From Levilactobacillus angrenensis (GTDB taxonomy: Bacteria > Bacillota > Bacilli > Lactobacillales > Lactobacillaceae): a stretch of DNA of 42,732 bases. Made by a program: the position numbers and the translations under genes. Below the pieces are notes generated by a model, which did no database searches, had not been told where the DNA came from, and worked only from the letters and a program-made list of their open reading frames with translations. How positions within the stretch are numbered: position 1 is the stretch's first letter; each line of letters opens with the position of its first letter. Below are positions 15,249-22,877 of the stretch, piece by piece. The DNA lies in assembly GCF_003946085.1 (NCBI RefSeq), contig NZ_RHOB01000020.1, positions 1 to 42,732 on the forward strand, given 5' to 3'.

Positions 15249-16028
15249 GTGAAAGTTGAAGCAGCAAGCGATTTGAATACGGGTGCCGACGTTACGGTAA
15301 GTAACCAGCGGACGATTTCCATGTCCAAGGCGATTGCCTACTTCGCACTGTCACTGGTCATTAACTCGGCCGGTAACGTGTTGACGTTGGTCACGAGCGC
15401 TAAGATTCACCCGTCCTTCTTGGGGGCGGCCTACTGGTCCGCAGCCGAAGCCAACTTGGGAACGGCCTTCCACTGGAACCTGTTCTGGGCATTTCTGATC
15501 ATGGGCTTCTTGACGGCGGTGTTAAATGCCATCTTGATTCACCACTGGGATTGGAAACGAATCGCCGGGAACATGGTCTTCATGGTGCCATTCTCCGCGT
15601 TGATTCAAGTGTTTGAGGACTTCTTTGATGGCAAATACCCGGCGTTGTTCGCGGGCTTACCAGAAGCGCACGGCACGGGGATGGTTATCCTGTACGTGGC
15701 CTTGAACTTCCTGGGAGTTGCGTTCATCGCGGTCGCTATTTCCATCTACCAACGGGTCAACCTGGTGTTGCACCCCGCGGATGACTTGATGCAGATCCTG
15801 CGTTTCCGCTACTTCAAGGGCCAAGCAGCCAAAGCGATGTGGGCGTCATACATTCCGCCGACCATCATGGCCATCATTGCTTTGGTCGTCACGCGGCAAT
15901 TTACCAACTTCGGTTTAGGAACGGTCTTTGCCTTCCTGGCCCAAGGTGGGATTACCGGGGTCGCCGACAGAGTGATCTTCCCGAAGCTGAAACACCAAGC
16001 CGTTGATGTCGGCCAAAAGATTGAATAG
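15249..16028 (+). CDS. multi-pass membrane protein (YczE/YitT-like)
   Basis: A 259-residue protein with five to six hydrophobic segments (about 27-48, 75-97, 106-122, 145-168, 200-218, 222-238) and polar ends. The pattern resembles the YczE/YitT group of unknown function. The GTG start at 15249 follows AAGG 10-15 nt upstream, 18 bp after the mannitol dehydrogenase stop, so it belongs to the same operon. A role in fructose or mannitol movement is possible from position only; nothing in the sequence proves transport. Confidence 0.6.
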   Translation: MKVEAASDLNTGADVTVSNQRTISMSKAIAYFALSLVINSAGNVLTLVTSAKIHPSFLGAAYWSAAEANLGTAFHWNLFWAFLIMGFLTAVLNAILIHHWDWKRIAGNMVFMVPFSALIQVFEDFFDGKYPALFAGLPEAHGTGMVILYVALNFLGVAFIAVAISIYQRVNLVLHPADDLMQILRFRYFKGQAAKAMWASYIPPTIMAIIALVVTRQFTNFGLGTVFAFLAQGGITGVADRVIFPKLKHQAVDVGQKIE

Positions 16029-16041
16029 GAGAAAATGCAAA

Positions 16042-16434
16042 ATGGCAGTTCAAGATTTTATTACTGGAATTCAACACGTGGGTATTCCCACGGCAGACTT
16101 AGACAAGACGATGGCGTTTTACGAATCGTTAGGCTTTGAACGTGCGGGCTTATTCCCCAACGGTGACAACCGGTGCGCCTTCATGCGCCTGGGCAACCTG
16201 ACGATTGAAACGTGGGAAGGCGACCCAACCAATCCAACGGCTGGCGCCATCAACCACATTTCATTGAACACCACCGATGTCGACAAGGCCTTCGCCGCCG
16301 CTAAGGAACAAGGCTTAGACTTGGTCAACGACGAAATCCAATCCATCCCATCATTCTGGGATAAGGGGATTCGGTTCTTCAACATCTTGGGACCGAACCA
16401 CGAAACGATTGAATTTTGTGAGATTTTGAAATAA
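16042..16434 (+). CDS. VOC-superfamily (glyoxalase-like) protein
   Basis: A 130-residue vicinal-oxygen-chelate fold protein, two beta-alpha-beta-beta-beta modules. The metal ligand pattern is visible: His in GIQHVGIPT (about 10), Glu in NLTIETWEG (about 55), His in AINHISLN (about 71) and Glu in HETIEFCEI (about 126). It may be a lactoylglutathione-lyase-like or isomerase-type enzyme; the substrate is unknown. The ATG at 16042 has AGGAG 10 nt upstream. It is last in the fructokinase-mannitol dehydrogenase operon. Confidence 0.75.
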   Translation: MAVQDFITGIQHVGIPTADLDKTMAFYESLGFERAGLFPNGDNRCAFMRLGNLTIETWEGDPTNPTAGAINHISLNTTDVDKAFAAAKEQGLDLVNDEIQSIPSFWDKGIRFFNILGPNHETIEFCEILK

Positions 16435-16661
16435 GAGTGTGGAGCGGAACCAGCTGCCCTGAGGAACACGTTTCAAAAGCCGCCAGTTTCCGGATATGCA
16501 GGTCGAGAGTGGCCATAATGCACTGAACCAGCGCCGTCGAGCCACTCCCGACCGCCGTCAATCAACAGTAACAACCTCACCAATCCCTTTTCCAAGCACC
16601 TCATCAATCTTGTGAAAAAGTAAGTCCACTCCCTTCGCGTGGACGAATTGGTGAGTATACT
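16435..16661. other. untranslated tail / intergenic stretch
   Basis: 227 bases between the VOC gene and the terminator, with no ribosome site or convincing short gene. A 6-bp hairpin GTCCAC/GTGGAC lies around 16624-16644. If the operon terminates only at 16662-16700, its transcript carries an unusually long 3' tail. Confidence 0.4.
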
Positions 16662-16700
16662 AAAAGCGAGCTACCCCAGCCAGGGTGGTTCGCTTTTTTT
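16662..16700 (+). terminator. strong rho-independent terminator
   Basis: AAAAGCGA..ACCC (16662-16676) pairs with GGGT..TCGCTTTTTTT (16683-16700). This is the only good terminator downstream of the fructokinase-VOC operon. Confidence 0.85.
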
Positions 16701-16898
16701 CGGGATTTTTCCTGATGAGTCTTAGTTTACGGGATGCTTGGATGGATGGCAAGCGGAGATGGGATAGCCAGGAATTGGTTGAATTAGAAGACAATTTGAC
16801 CGCTCAGACTATCGTTGGCCGAGTCATTTGTGACGGCGGAAAAGGGGTTCCAGTTTCTCCCAACCTCCCGTATACTAGACCCCAAAGGAGCTGAAAAC

Positions 16899-17531
16899 AT
16901 GAACGCACCTAAAATTCCCACCGAAACCCTGATACCTCAGTCTTTTTCGACTATCGCTCAGGCTGAGGACCACCTGTTGGCCCAGGTCGCAATGAAACAA
17001 GAAACCATCACGGCACAACGCCTGGAACACCCGCTGATCGACCAATCAACGCTGACTGGCATGGTGTTCAGGGGCGACGTCTTCAGCCGCTTTGAAGTGA
17101 CCGACACCATTTTTCACAACTGTACGCTGGTCAACTGCGACTTTGACGGCATCAGCCTGTTTCGCGTGCGTTTTGAGAACTGCAAACTGGTCGGCACGAC
17201 CCTGGATCACGGCACACTAAAAGAGGTCACGTTTGTGGACTGTGACCTCTCGCTGACAAATTTTAATGAAGCTAAGCTCACCCAGGTCGCGTTCCAGCGG
17301 AGCAAGCTCACGGAACTGAACTGCTTGGAGAGTACGCTGAAACAGTGTCAATTCAGCGATTGCAACTTGGACCAGGCCGACTTTTCAGCAACGTCGTTGA
17401 AACACCATGACCTGAGCACCTGTCGTTTTGACACGCTACGGGTCACCGATTGGGCGGTCCGGGGCTGTCGGTTCAATGACACCCAGGCAGCGTACCTGGC
17501 CCGGCTATTTCTCGGCATTACCTTAGCGTGA
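16899..17531 (+). CDS. pentapeptide-repeat protein
   Basis: A 210-residue cytoplasmic protein whose middle (about 55-180) is built of five-residue repeats with a central Phe or Leu, for example FHNCTLVNCDFDG and FENCKLVGTTL, expected to form a right-handed quadrilateral beta-helix. Members include topoisomerase-protecting Qnr/MfpA-like proteins and many of unknown role; nothing here fixes which. The open frame extends to 16815, but the ATG at 16899 has AAAGGAG 8 nt upstream and TATACT at 16871-16876. Its 3' end overlaps the convergent lacI-type gene by 9 bp. Confidence 0.8.
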   Translation: MNAPKIPTETLIPQSFSTIAQAEDHLLAQVAMKQETITAQRLEHPLIDQSTLTGMVFRGDVFSRFEVTDTIFHNCTLVNCDFDGISLFRVRFENCKLVGTTLDHGTLKEVTFVDCDLSLTNFNEAKLTQVAFQRSKLTELNCLESTLKQCQFSDCNLDQADFSATSLKHHDLSTCRFDTLRVTDWAVRGCRFNDTQAAYLARLFLGITLA

Positions 17532-18500
17532 AATGGTCGTTGCGGCCAACCGAATTTCCTCTGGCAACAGGTCGGGGTCGTCGATCTTAGCGACTAGCCG
17601 GTCAATGGCCGTTTGGCCCAACTCGGCAATGGGTTGCCGGGCCGTGACGATGCGCTGGGGCAGAAAGTCAAACCAGTCTTGATCATCGAAGCCGCCCAAC
17701 TGGAGATTGGGGACGTCCAGGTCGGGGAGCTTGCGCAAGACGCTTTGCATGATGGTATTGTCCGCAACGAATAGACCATCACATTTCTGATTGACCACTA
17801 ACTGTCGGGTCATCTGCTGGACATTGCTGTTGTCCGTGCGGGCGGTGGCCTCGATAGCCGCGTCCGGTTCAATACCAGCCGCGGTCAGTGCCTCTTGGTA
17901 GCCTGTCAACCGCTCACTAGCGGTAAAGGAAACGGCGCTATTGATAATGCCGACGCGCTGGGCACCTTGGTTGATCAGCTGGGTGACGATGGCGCGGGTG
18001 CCCTGGACGTTGTCGACCAACACCCGGTCGTATGGTGCGTGATTGGGGGTCGGGGGCATGCGGTCCACGAAGACGGCCGGGGTAGGGCCCAGGATGGCGG
18101 CATAGTCGGTGGGGCCACCCGCACTGGTAATAATCACGCCGTCAACTTGCTTTTCTAATAATAAGTTAAGGCCGCTGGCTTCCTTGGCTAGATTCTCATC
18201 CGTGTTGACCAAAATCACGTCGTATCCCGCGCGTGAGGCCGCATCTTCAATGGCCCGACTCAGATGGGTGAAGAAGGCATTGAGAATGTCGGGGATGATC
18301 AGGCCGAGCGTGTGCGTTTGCTGGACCCGTATGCTGCGCGCCAAATCATTGGGGTGGTACCCCAGATTACTGGCAATATTTTGAATCTTTTGGCTCGTGT
18401 CTCGCTTGACCCGCGGACTGTGGCTCAGCGCTCGTGAGACGGTTGCTTCTGAAACGCCCGCTGCTTTGGCAACATCTTTAATCGTAACTTTTCCAGTCAA
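17523..18500 (-). CDS. LacI-family transcriptional regulator
   Basis: About 325 residues: an N-terminal helix-turn-helix and hinge (VTIKDVAKAAGVSEATVSRAL, then LGYHPNDLARS) followed by a periplasmic-binding-protein-like sensor domain (GLIIPDILNAFF onward). An in-frame GTG at 18509 overlaps the ribosome site GAGGTGA; the TTG at 18500 has proper spacing and gives the usual family start, so I prefer it. Its ligand is unknown. Operator-like sequences at 18520-18535 and 18582-18595 suggest self-regulation and possibly control of a divergent target. The nucleoside hydrolase beyond the tRNA gene is one candidate. Confidence 0.85.
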   Translation of the reverse strand: MTGKVTIKDVAKAAGVSEATVSRALSHSPRVKRDTSQKIQNIASNLGYHPNDLARSIRVQQTHTLGLIIPDILNAFFTHLSRAIEDAASRAGYDVILVNTDENLAKEASGLNLLLEKQVDGVIITSAGGPTDYAAILGPTPAVFVDRMPPTPNHAPYDRVLVDNVQGTRAIVTQLINQGAQRVGIINSAVSFTASERLTGYQEALTAAGIEPDAAIEATARTDNSNVQQMTRQLVVNQKCDGLFVADNTIMQSVLRKLPDLDVPNLQLGGFDDQDWFDFLPQRIVTARQPIAELGQTAIDRLVAKIDDPDLLPEEIRLAATTISR

Positions 18501-18519
18501 TGTCTTCACCTCATATAAT

Positions 18520-18535
18520 TAATAATCGTTTATCA
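18520..18535. promoter_or_regulatory. LacI-type operator-like palindrome
   Basis: On the minus strand TGATAAACGATTATTA has the CG-centred near-palindrome typical of LacI-family sites, with one arm mismatch, 20 bp upstream of the regulator start. Autoregulation is likely. Confidence 0.5.
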
Positions 18536-18581
18536 ATATTAATAATAGTGGTCATTGGTCCCATTTTGCTTACATAATTTA

Positions 18582-18595
18582 TGGTAACGGTTTGA
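18582..18595. promoter_or_regulatory. second LacI/CcpA-type operator-like site
   Basis: TGGTAACGGTTTGA fits the cre/LacI-family pattern apart from the penultimate base and the third position. It lies about 85 bp upstream of the regulator start and about 60 bp before the tRNA promoter-like TTGCGT (18643). Confidence 0.4.
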
Positions 18596-18706
18596 TTTGA
18601 CCGGCGCAACTAAATTTGTCGGCAAAAATTTTCAAAAAAGACTTGCGTTATCCCCCTACTTAATGATAAAATTTATTTCTGTTGGGTCAGTGATGACTAC
18701 AATTCT

Positions 18707-18778
18707 TGGGCTATAGCCAAGTGGTAAGGCAACGGGTTTTGATCCCGTGATGCGCTGGTTCGAACCCAGCTAGCCCAA
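18707..18778 (+). tRNA. tRNA-Gln (anticodon UUG)
   Basis: A complete 72-nt cloverleaf: acceptor TGGGCTA (18707-18713) pairs with TAGCCCA (18771-18777), the D-arm reads AGCCAAGTGGTAAGGC, and the anticodon stem ACGGG/CCCGT holds the loop TTTTGAT with anticodon TTG. The T-arm is CTGG-TTCGAAC-CCAG. The discriminator is A and CCA is not encoded. It stands alone, with promoter-like TTGCGT-16 bp-GATAAA upstream and a terminator at 18797-18835. Confidence 0.97.
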
Positions 18779-18796
18779 TCAGATAGAAGTATGTGG

Positions 18797-18835
18797 GTCC
18801 TCGTCGTGACGGTGCGTTGCGATGAGGATTTTTTT
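18797..18835 (+). terminator. terminator of tRNA-Gln
   Basis: TCCTC..TCG (from 18798) pairs with CGATGAGGA (ending 18828), followed by seven T residues, starting about 19 nt after the tRNA. Confidence 0.8.
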
Positions 18836-18905
18836 GACCGCCAGTGGAAAGCACTGTCATTTTCCTTTAAAATGGACTTAGTAATCCACAGAGGAGCGAA
18901 GATTG

Positions 18906-19841
18906 ATGACAACCAAGATTATTTTAGACTGCGACCCCGGCCATGATGACGCCTTAGCGATGATGCTGGCGCTGGCCAATCCAGAAATTGAACTGCTCGC
19001 CGTGACCACCTCGGCCGGCAACCAGACGCCGGAGAAGACGTTAAACAACGCCATGCGCCTGTTGACGCTGATGCACCACCAAGAAATCCCGGTGGCTGGC
19101 GGCAACCGAACACCGCTGTTAAAACCGCTAGAAACGGCTGGCAATGTCCACGGTAAAAGTGGGCTGGACGGCGCCGAGCTACCTGACCCAGATTTTGCCG
19201 TGCAGGACATGACCGCTATCGAGTTGATGGCCCAGACGTTGCGCGCAAGTGCCGAACCGGTGACGATGGTCGTGACCGGACCGATGACCAATTTGGCCTT
19301 GTTCCTCCGCGTTTACCCCGAATTAAAGGCCAAGATCGCCCGCGTCGTCTTCATGGGCGGAGCCATGGGGCTGGGCAACTGGACGCCGTCGGTCGAATTT
19401 AACATTTACGTTGACCCCGAGGCCGCCAAAATCGTGTTGAACGCCGGTATCCCGCTGACGATGGCACCACTCAACGTGACCCACAAGGCTCAAATTTTAA
19501 AGCCAGAGATCGAAGCCATCGGCAAAATTGCTAATCCGGTCGCCCACGCGTTTTACGGCTTACTGAACTTCTTTGAGCTGTACCATGAAAATCCCAAATG
19601 GGGCTTCAAAGGCGCGCCGCTTCACGACCCGTGCACGATTGCCTGGTTATTACACCCGGACATGTTCCAGAGCGAGTTGATGAACGTGGACGTTGAAACG
19701 CAAGGTGAACTGGTTCGTGGCGAAACGGTTTGTGATTACTACGAGCTGACCGGTAAACCGAAAAATACCGACGTGCTTTTAAATCTCGACCGGGAAGCCT
19801 TTATTCGGTTGATTACCACGTCTTTAGAAACTTTTAACTAG
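18906..19841 (+). CDS. inosine/uridine-preferring nucleoside hydrolase
   Basis: A 311-residue cytoplasmic nucleoside N-ribohydrolase, cleaving purine or pyrimidine ribosides to base plus ribose. The calcium-binding signature DCDPGHDDA is at about 8-16, with VFMGGAMG near 147-154, VEFNIYVDPEAA near 163-174, and the catalytic His in PLHDPCT near 239. Length fits the RihA/RihB/IunH group. GAGGAG ends 9 nt before the ATG at 18906; an in-frame TTG just upstream is less well placed. It is flanked by terminators, so it is a single-gene unit. Confidence 0.88.
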   Translation: MTTKIILDCDPGHDDALAMMLALANPEIELLAVTTSAGNQTPEKTLNNAMRLLTLMHHQEIPVAGGNRTPLLKPLETAGNVHGKSGLDGAELPDPDFAVQDMTAIELMAQTLRASAEPVTMVVTGPMTNLALFLRVYPELKAKIARVVFMGGAMGLGNWTPSVEFNIYVDPEAAKIVLNAGIPLTMAPLNVTHKAQILKPEIEAIGKIANPVAHAFYGLLNFFELYHENPKWGFKGAPLHDPCTIAWLLHPDMFQSELMNVDVETQGELVRGETVCDYYELTGKPKNTDVLLNLDREAFIRLITTSLETFN

Positions 19842-19857
19842 CCACGCTAACCCTTGG

Positions 19858-19896
19858 CCCACCAGTGACGACTGCCCGTTATCGGTGGGCTTTTTG
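19858..19896 (+). terminator. rho-independent terminator
   Basis: GCCCACC (19858-19864) pairs exactly with GGTGGGC (19885-19891), followed by TTTTT, 16 bp after the nucleoside hydrolase. Confidence 0.8.
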
Positions 19897-19970
19897 GCTG
19901 TCCTGAGAAAAACTTAAACAATTTCCCTTATACTGAAAGAACGAAATTTTTGTGTAGAGGAGGAAGTTAA

Positions 19971-20651
19971 GTGAGACAGAAAGCTTTTCCAGCACATGAG
20001 GAGTTGATCTTCGGCAGTGGGTTGACCATGTTGGCCGGGGCGCTCGATGCTTACTCTTACTTGGAACACGGCGCCGTGTTTGCCGGCCTCCAGACGGGAA
20101 ACCTGATTCTGTTGGGCATCAACTTTGGACATTTACAACTGGCACAAATGGGTCGGTACTTGACGGCGTTATTGGCCTTTGCCTTAGGGACGGCGCTGGC
20201 CCGCTTATTGCAGCATTTTTTAGCCCAACGAAAGTTGAGTCCACAGAGCGTGGCGTTATGGCTTGAGTTTGCCATTTTAATCATTGCTTTAGCCACGACT
20301 AACGTGATTCCGGATTGGGCGGCCACGGCGCTACTGTCCTTGGCGGCGGCCGTGGAACTCCAGGAATTTCGCCGCATCAAGGGGGCGCCGTTCACGCCAC
20401 TGATGATGACCGGTAATCTGCGCACGGCTACAGAGTCATTGGTCGACGGCTTCCGCTACCACGACCGAGAAGCCCGCGGTAAGGCCAAGGATACCTTTGC
20501 CGTGCTGGGGAGTTTCATCGTCGGCGCCGTGTTGGTCGCGGCCTTCAGTCACCTGCTGGCCGGGTACACTATTTTGGTGCCCATCTTGTTGGTGGCCGCG
20601 CTGATTTTTTGGCTTTACCAGCAGAACCATCGGCGACGGTGGAAACATTGA
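19971..20651 (+). CDS. YoaK-family (DUF1275) membrane protein
   Basis: A 226-residue membrane protein with six hydrophobic segments. The family signature is near the N-terminus: GALDAYSYLEHGAVFAGLQTGN (about 24-45), and a related half-repeat with PLMMTGNLRTA occurs near 143-153. The function of DUF1275 proteins is unknown; transport has been proposed. The GTG start at 19971 has AGGAGGAA about 5 nt upstream. It is a single-gene unit ending before the terminator at 20722. Confidence 0.85.
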   Translation: MRQKAFPAHEELIFGSGLTMLAGALDAYSYLEHGAVFAGLQTGNLILLGINFGHLQLAQMGRYLTALLAFALGTALARLLQHFLAQRKLSPQSVALWLEFAILIIALATTNVIPDWAATALLSLAAAVELQEFRRIKGAPFTPLMMTGNLRTATESLVDGFRYHDREARGKAKDTFAVLGSFIVGAVLVAAFSHLLAGYTILVPILLVAALIFWLYQQNHRRRWKH

Positions 20652-20721
20652 TTGGTAGTTCATCGAGAGGGTTAAAAGGTGCCTTTAATTAGGCCATCTA
20701 TAAATCTATAAATTTGAAATT

Positions 20722-20766
20722 GGCTAAAAATTTTCTTGGGGCATAAAATTTTTAGCCGTTTTTTTG
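20722..20766 (+). terminator. rho-independent terminator
   Basis: GGCTAAAAATTTT (20722-20734) pairs with AAATTTTTAGCC (20746-20757), followed by GTTTTTTT. It lies about 70 bp after the YoaK-type gene. Confidence 0.88.
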
Positions 20767-20876
20767 CGCAAATTATTAAATGTAACTTTAATCTACATGA
20801 CTAATTGGTGCTATTATAAAAATGTAATTAATATTAAAATGTTGATGGGTAACGTTCATCAAAAAGGGGTGGCGTT

Positions 20877-22793
20877 TTGAACTGGAAGAAAGGAATATTC
20901 GTTTATGTTTTTGCTGTTTTTTTATTAGGTCTTGTTGGCGGATTTAGCCAGATTCAGAATGGACCGACATTTTTAGGAGAGGTAACAGCAAACGCTGATA
21001 CTGTGAATCAGGCTGAGGGGGTTGATGGAACCTGTCAGTGGTATTTAACACAGGATGGCGTTTTACATATTGGTGCAGGGAAGTTAGCAGAAACAGCTTC
21101 CAAACTCGAAACGATGGATGCCAGTCAGATTGGGTATGTAATTGCTCAGTCGCTACCAGGGGAATCAGGCGAACCGACAGACAAAGAAGCAATGGCTGCA
21201 GCAATGTTAGTGAAACGAGTCGTTTTGGATGGTAAGGTACAGGCGCCAGTTAATTCAGCCTATCTGTTTGCCCAAATGGGAAATGTAACTGGGTTTGATA
21301 ATTTATCGGATTTGGATACCAGTCAAACGACTGACATGTCACATATGTTTTGTAATAATTTTTCCTCAACGGGAACGGATGTGCTAACTACACTAGACCT
21401 TTCAAGCTTCAATACAGCAAAGGTAACTAATATGGAACTGATGTTTTATGGTTTGGGCCTGTATCACATTGATTTATCCAGTTTTGTTACATCGAAGGTA
21501 ACCAGTATGATGTCAATGTTTAATCATGATTCTAATTTACAAACTGTAAATCTATCCAGTTTCGATGGTTCTAGTTTTGAAGGTCAGGCAACTTATTTCA
21601 TGTTTTATAATGACAAATCTCTTAAAAAGATTGTGCTAGGACCAAAGATGGTATTTGACGCAGATAGTCCATATCTGAATAGTATGAGTAGTGATCGCAC
21701 TACCTACACTGGTAAATGGCAAGCGGTAGGTACGGGCTCAGACCGGAACCCATTGGGGACGAAATTCGATTCATCTACAGATATTGTTAACCTATACAAG
21801 GGGAGTTCGCGGCCCTCTGAAATTGAAACCTATGTTTGGGAACCGGTAACGCGGCAAACACGGGTTACCGCCAAATATGTGAACGAAAGTGGCAAGCAAA
21901 TTGCTGATGATGCTGCGACGACGTATGGGGTAATTGGTGAAAATAATCCCGGATACACAACAAAGCAGTTAGCCATAAAGGGCTATACCTTCGATAAGGT
22001 TGTGGGTGACGCGAGTGGTGCGTACCCGAATATCGATACAACCGTGACCTATGTTTATAAAAAAAGCGCAGTAGCGACCTCAGCAACTGGTTCTAACACG
22101 GCGTTGGTAGCCGAGCCGGTAACTGTTCAGTTCATGGATGAGAATGGGCAGAAATTGGCGGCAAGCGAAACGCTCACGGGTAGTTGTGGGGCGACTTATC
22201 AGGCAAGTCAGCGTAGTCTAAAGGGCTATACCTTAATGAAGGACTCAGGGAACACAACAGGAGAATTCACAACTGAACCACAAATAGTTACGTATATTTA
22301 TCGGCGTGTGCAACCACTTAAGGCAAGTCGAGGATATACAGTCGTTTCTCCTGTTAAGACGATAGGTTTGTACCGCACCAAGAACTTTAAAGCTAAGCGA
22401 CGTATCCACTGGTACTTACAAAAGCCACGAACAAAGTGGCCGATGTTTATCGTGACTAGTGAATCGATTTCTAACCAGGGACATTTACGTTATCACGTTA
22501 GGGATGTGAACCACGGTTCAAAGACCTTTGGCAAAACCGGCTACATCACTGCCAAAGCTCAGTACGTCGTTTCAACGTATTATGAGCGTGTCCCGCAAAC
22601 TGTGAAAGTATTGAGAACATCAGGATTGAATAGCTATCGGCAAGCCGGTTTAAAGAAACGCGTTCATCATTCTCGTAGCAAACAGGTTTTGAAGGTAAAG
22701 AAGCTTGTTCACTATCACCGAACGACGCGCTTTCAGCTCACGAATGGCCAATATGTTTCAGCTAATAAAAAGCTGGTAAAAGCTATCAAATAA
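20877..22793 (+). CDS. secreted BspA-like / MucBP surface protein
   Basis: A 638-residue exported protein. In order it has a signal peptide or N-terminal hydrophobic helix (about 6-27, possible cleavage near 40 at ANA-D) and BspA/DUF285-type repeats (about 130-260, for example VTNMELMFYGLGLYHIDLSSF). Two MucBP domains follow (about 328-396 and 413-477, each ending VTY-Y), then a basic C-terminal region (about 490-638) made of short GLYR/LYK-like units resembling DUF5776. No LPXTG or lipobox is present; the basic C-terminus probably binds the wall non-covalently. It likely acts in adhesion to mucus or matrix. TTG start at 20877. The gene is visibly more AT-rich than its neighbours, suggesting transfer. 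Confidence 0.82.
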   Translation: MNWKKGIFVYVFAVFLLGLVGGFSQIQNGPTFLGEVTANADTVNQAEGVDGTCQWYLTQDGVLHIGAGKLAETASKLETMDASQIGYVIAQSLPGESGEPTDKEAMAAAMLVKRVVLDGKVQAPVNSAYLFAQMGNVTGFDNLSDLDTSQTTDMSHMFCNNFSSTGTDVLTTLDLSSFNTAKVTNMELMFYGLGLYHIDLSSFVTSKVTSMMSMFNHDSNLQTVNLSSFDGSSFEGQATYFMFYNDKSLKKIVLGPKMVFDADSPYLNSMSSDRTTYTGKWQAVGTGSDRNPLGTKFDSSTDIVNLYKGSSRPSEIETYVWEPVTRQTRVTAKYVNESGKQIADDAATTYGVIGENNPGYTTKQLAIKGYTFDKVVGDASGAYPNIDTTVTYVYKKSAVATSATGSNTALVAEPVTVQFMDENGQKLAASETLTGSCGATYQASQRSLKGYTLMKDSGNTTGEFTTEPQIVTYIYRRVQPLKASRGYTVVSPVKTIGLYRTKNFKAKRRIHWYLQKPRTKWPMFIVTSESISNQGHLRYHVRDVNHGSKTFGKTGYITAKAQYVVSTYYERVPQTVKVLRTSGLNSYRQAGLKKRVHHSRSKQVLKVKKLVHYHRTTRFQLTNGQYVSANKKLVKAIK

Positions 22794-22824
22794 TTTTCAA
22801 GATTAAATAAATTTCAATCCAACC

Positions 22825-22860
22825 CAAAAAACACCCCTGAGAAAAATTCTCAGGGGTGTT
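22825..22860. terminator. bidirectional terminator between surface protein and arylsulfotransferase
   Basis: ACACCCCTGAG (22831-22841) pairs perfectly with CTCAGGGGTGT (22849-22859). On the minus strand a T run (TTTTTT) follows, ideal for the arylsulfotransferase; on the plus strand the tract is weaker. The right arm overlaps the parS site. Confidence 0.85.
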
Positions 22861-22872
22861 TCACGTGAAACA
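22857..22872. other. parS: parS centromere-like site (ParB/Spo0J binding)
   Basis: TGTTTCACGTGAAACA is a perfect 16-bp palindrome identical to the established bacterial chromosomal parS consensus TGTTNCACGTGAAACA. It is intergenic, 5 bp beyond the arylsulfotransferase stop, overlapping the last bases of a terminator arm. ParB loads here and spreads, and SMC is recruited. Such sites cluster near oriC, so this places the window in the origin domain. No par genes are in the window. A chance exact match is very unlikely. Confidence 0.9.
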
Positions 22873-22877
22873 AAATA

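Noticed and set aside
16681..16692. AGGGTGG motif resembling a T-box antiterminator
   Set aside because: It is simply the 3' arm of the terminator stem; no specifier stem, no antiterminator alternative and no aminoacyl-related gene follows.
16685..16894. 69-codon open frame before the pentapeptide gene
   Set aside because: Starts inside the terminator, ends within the next gene's promoter and ribosome site, and shows no protein-like features.
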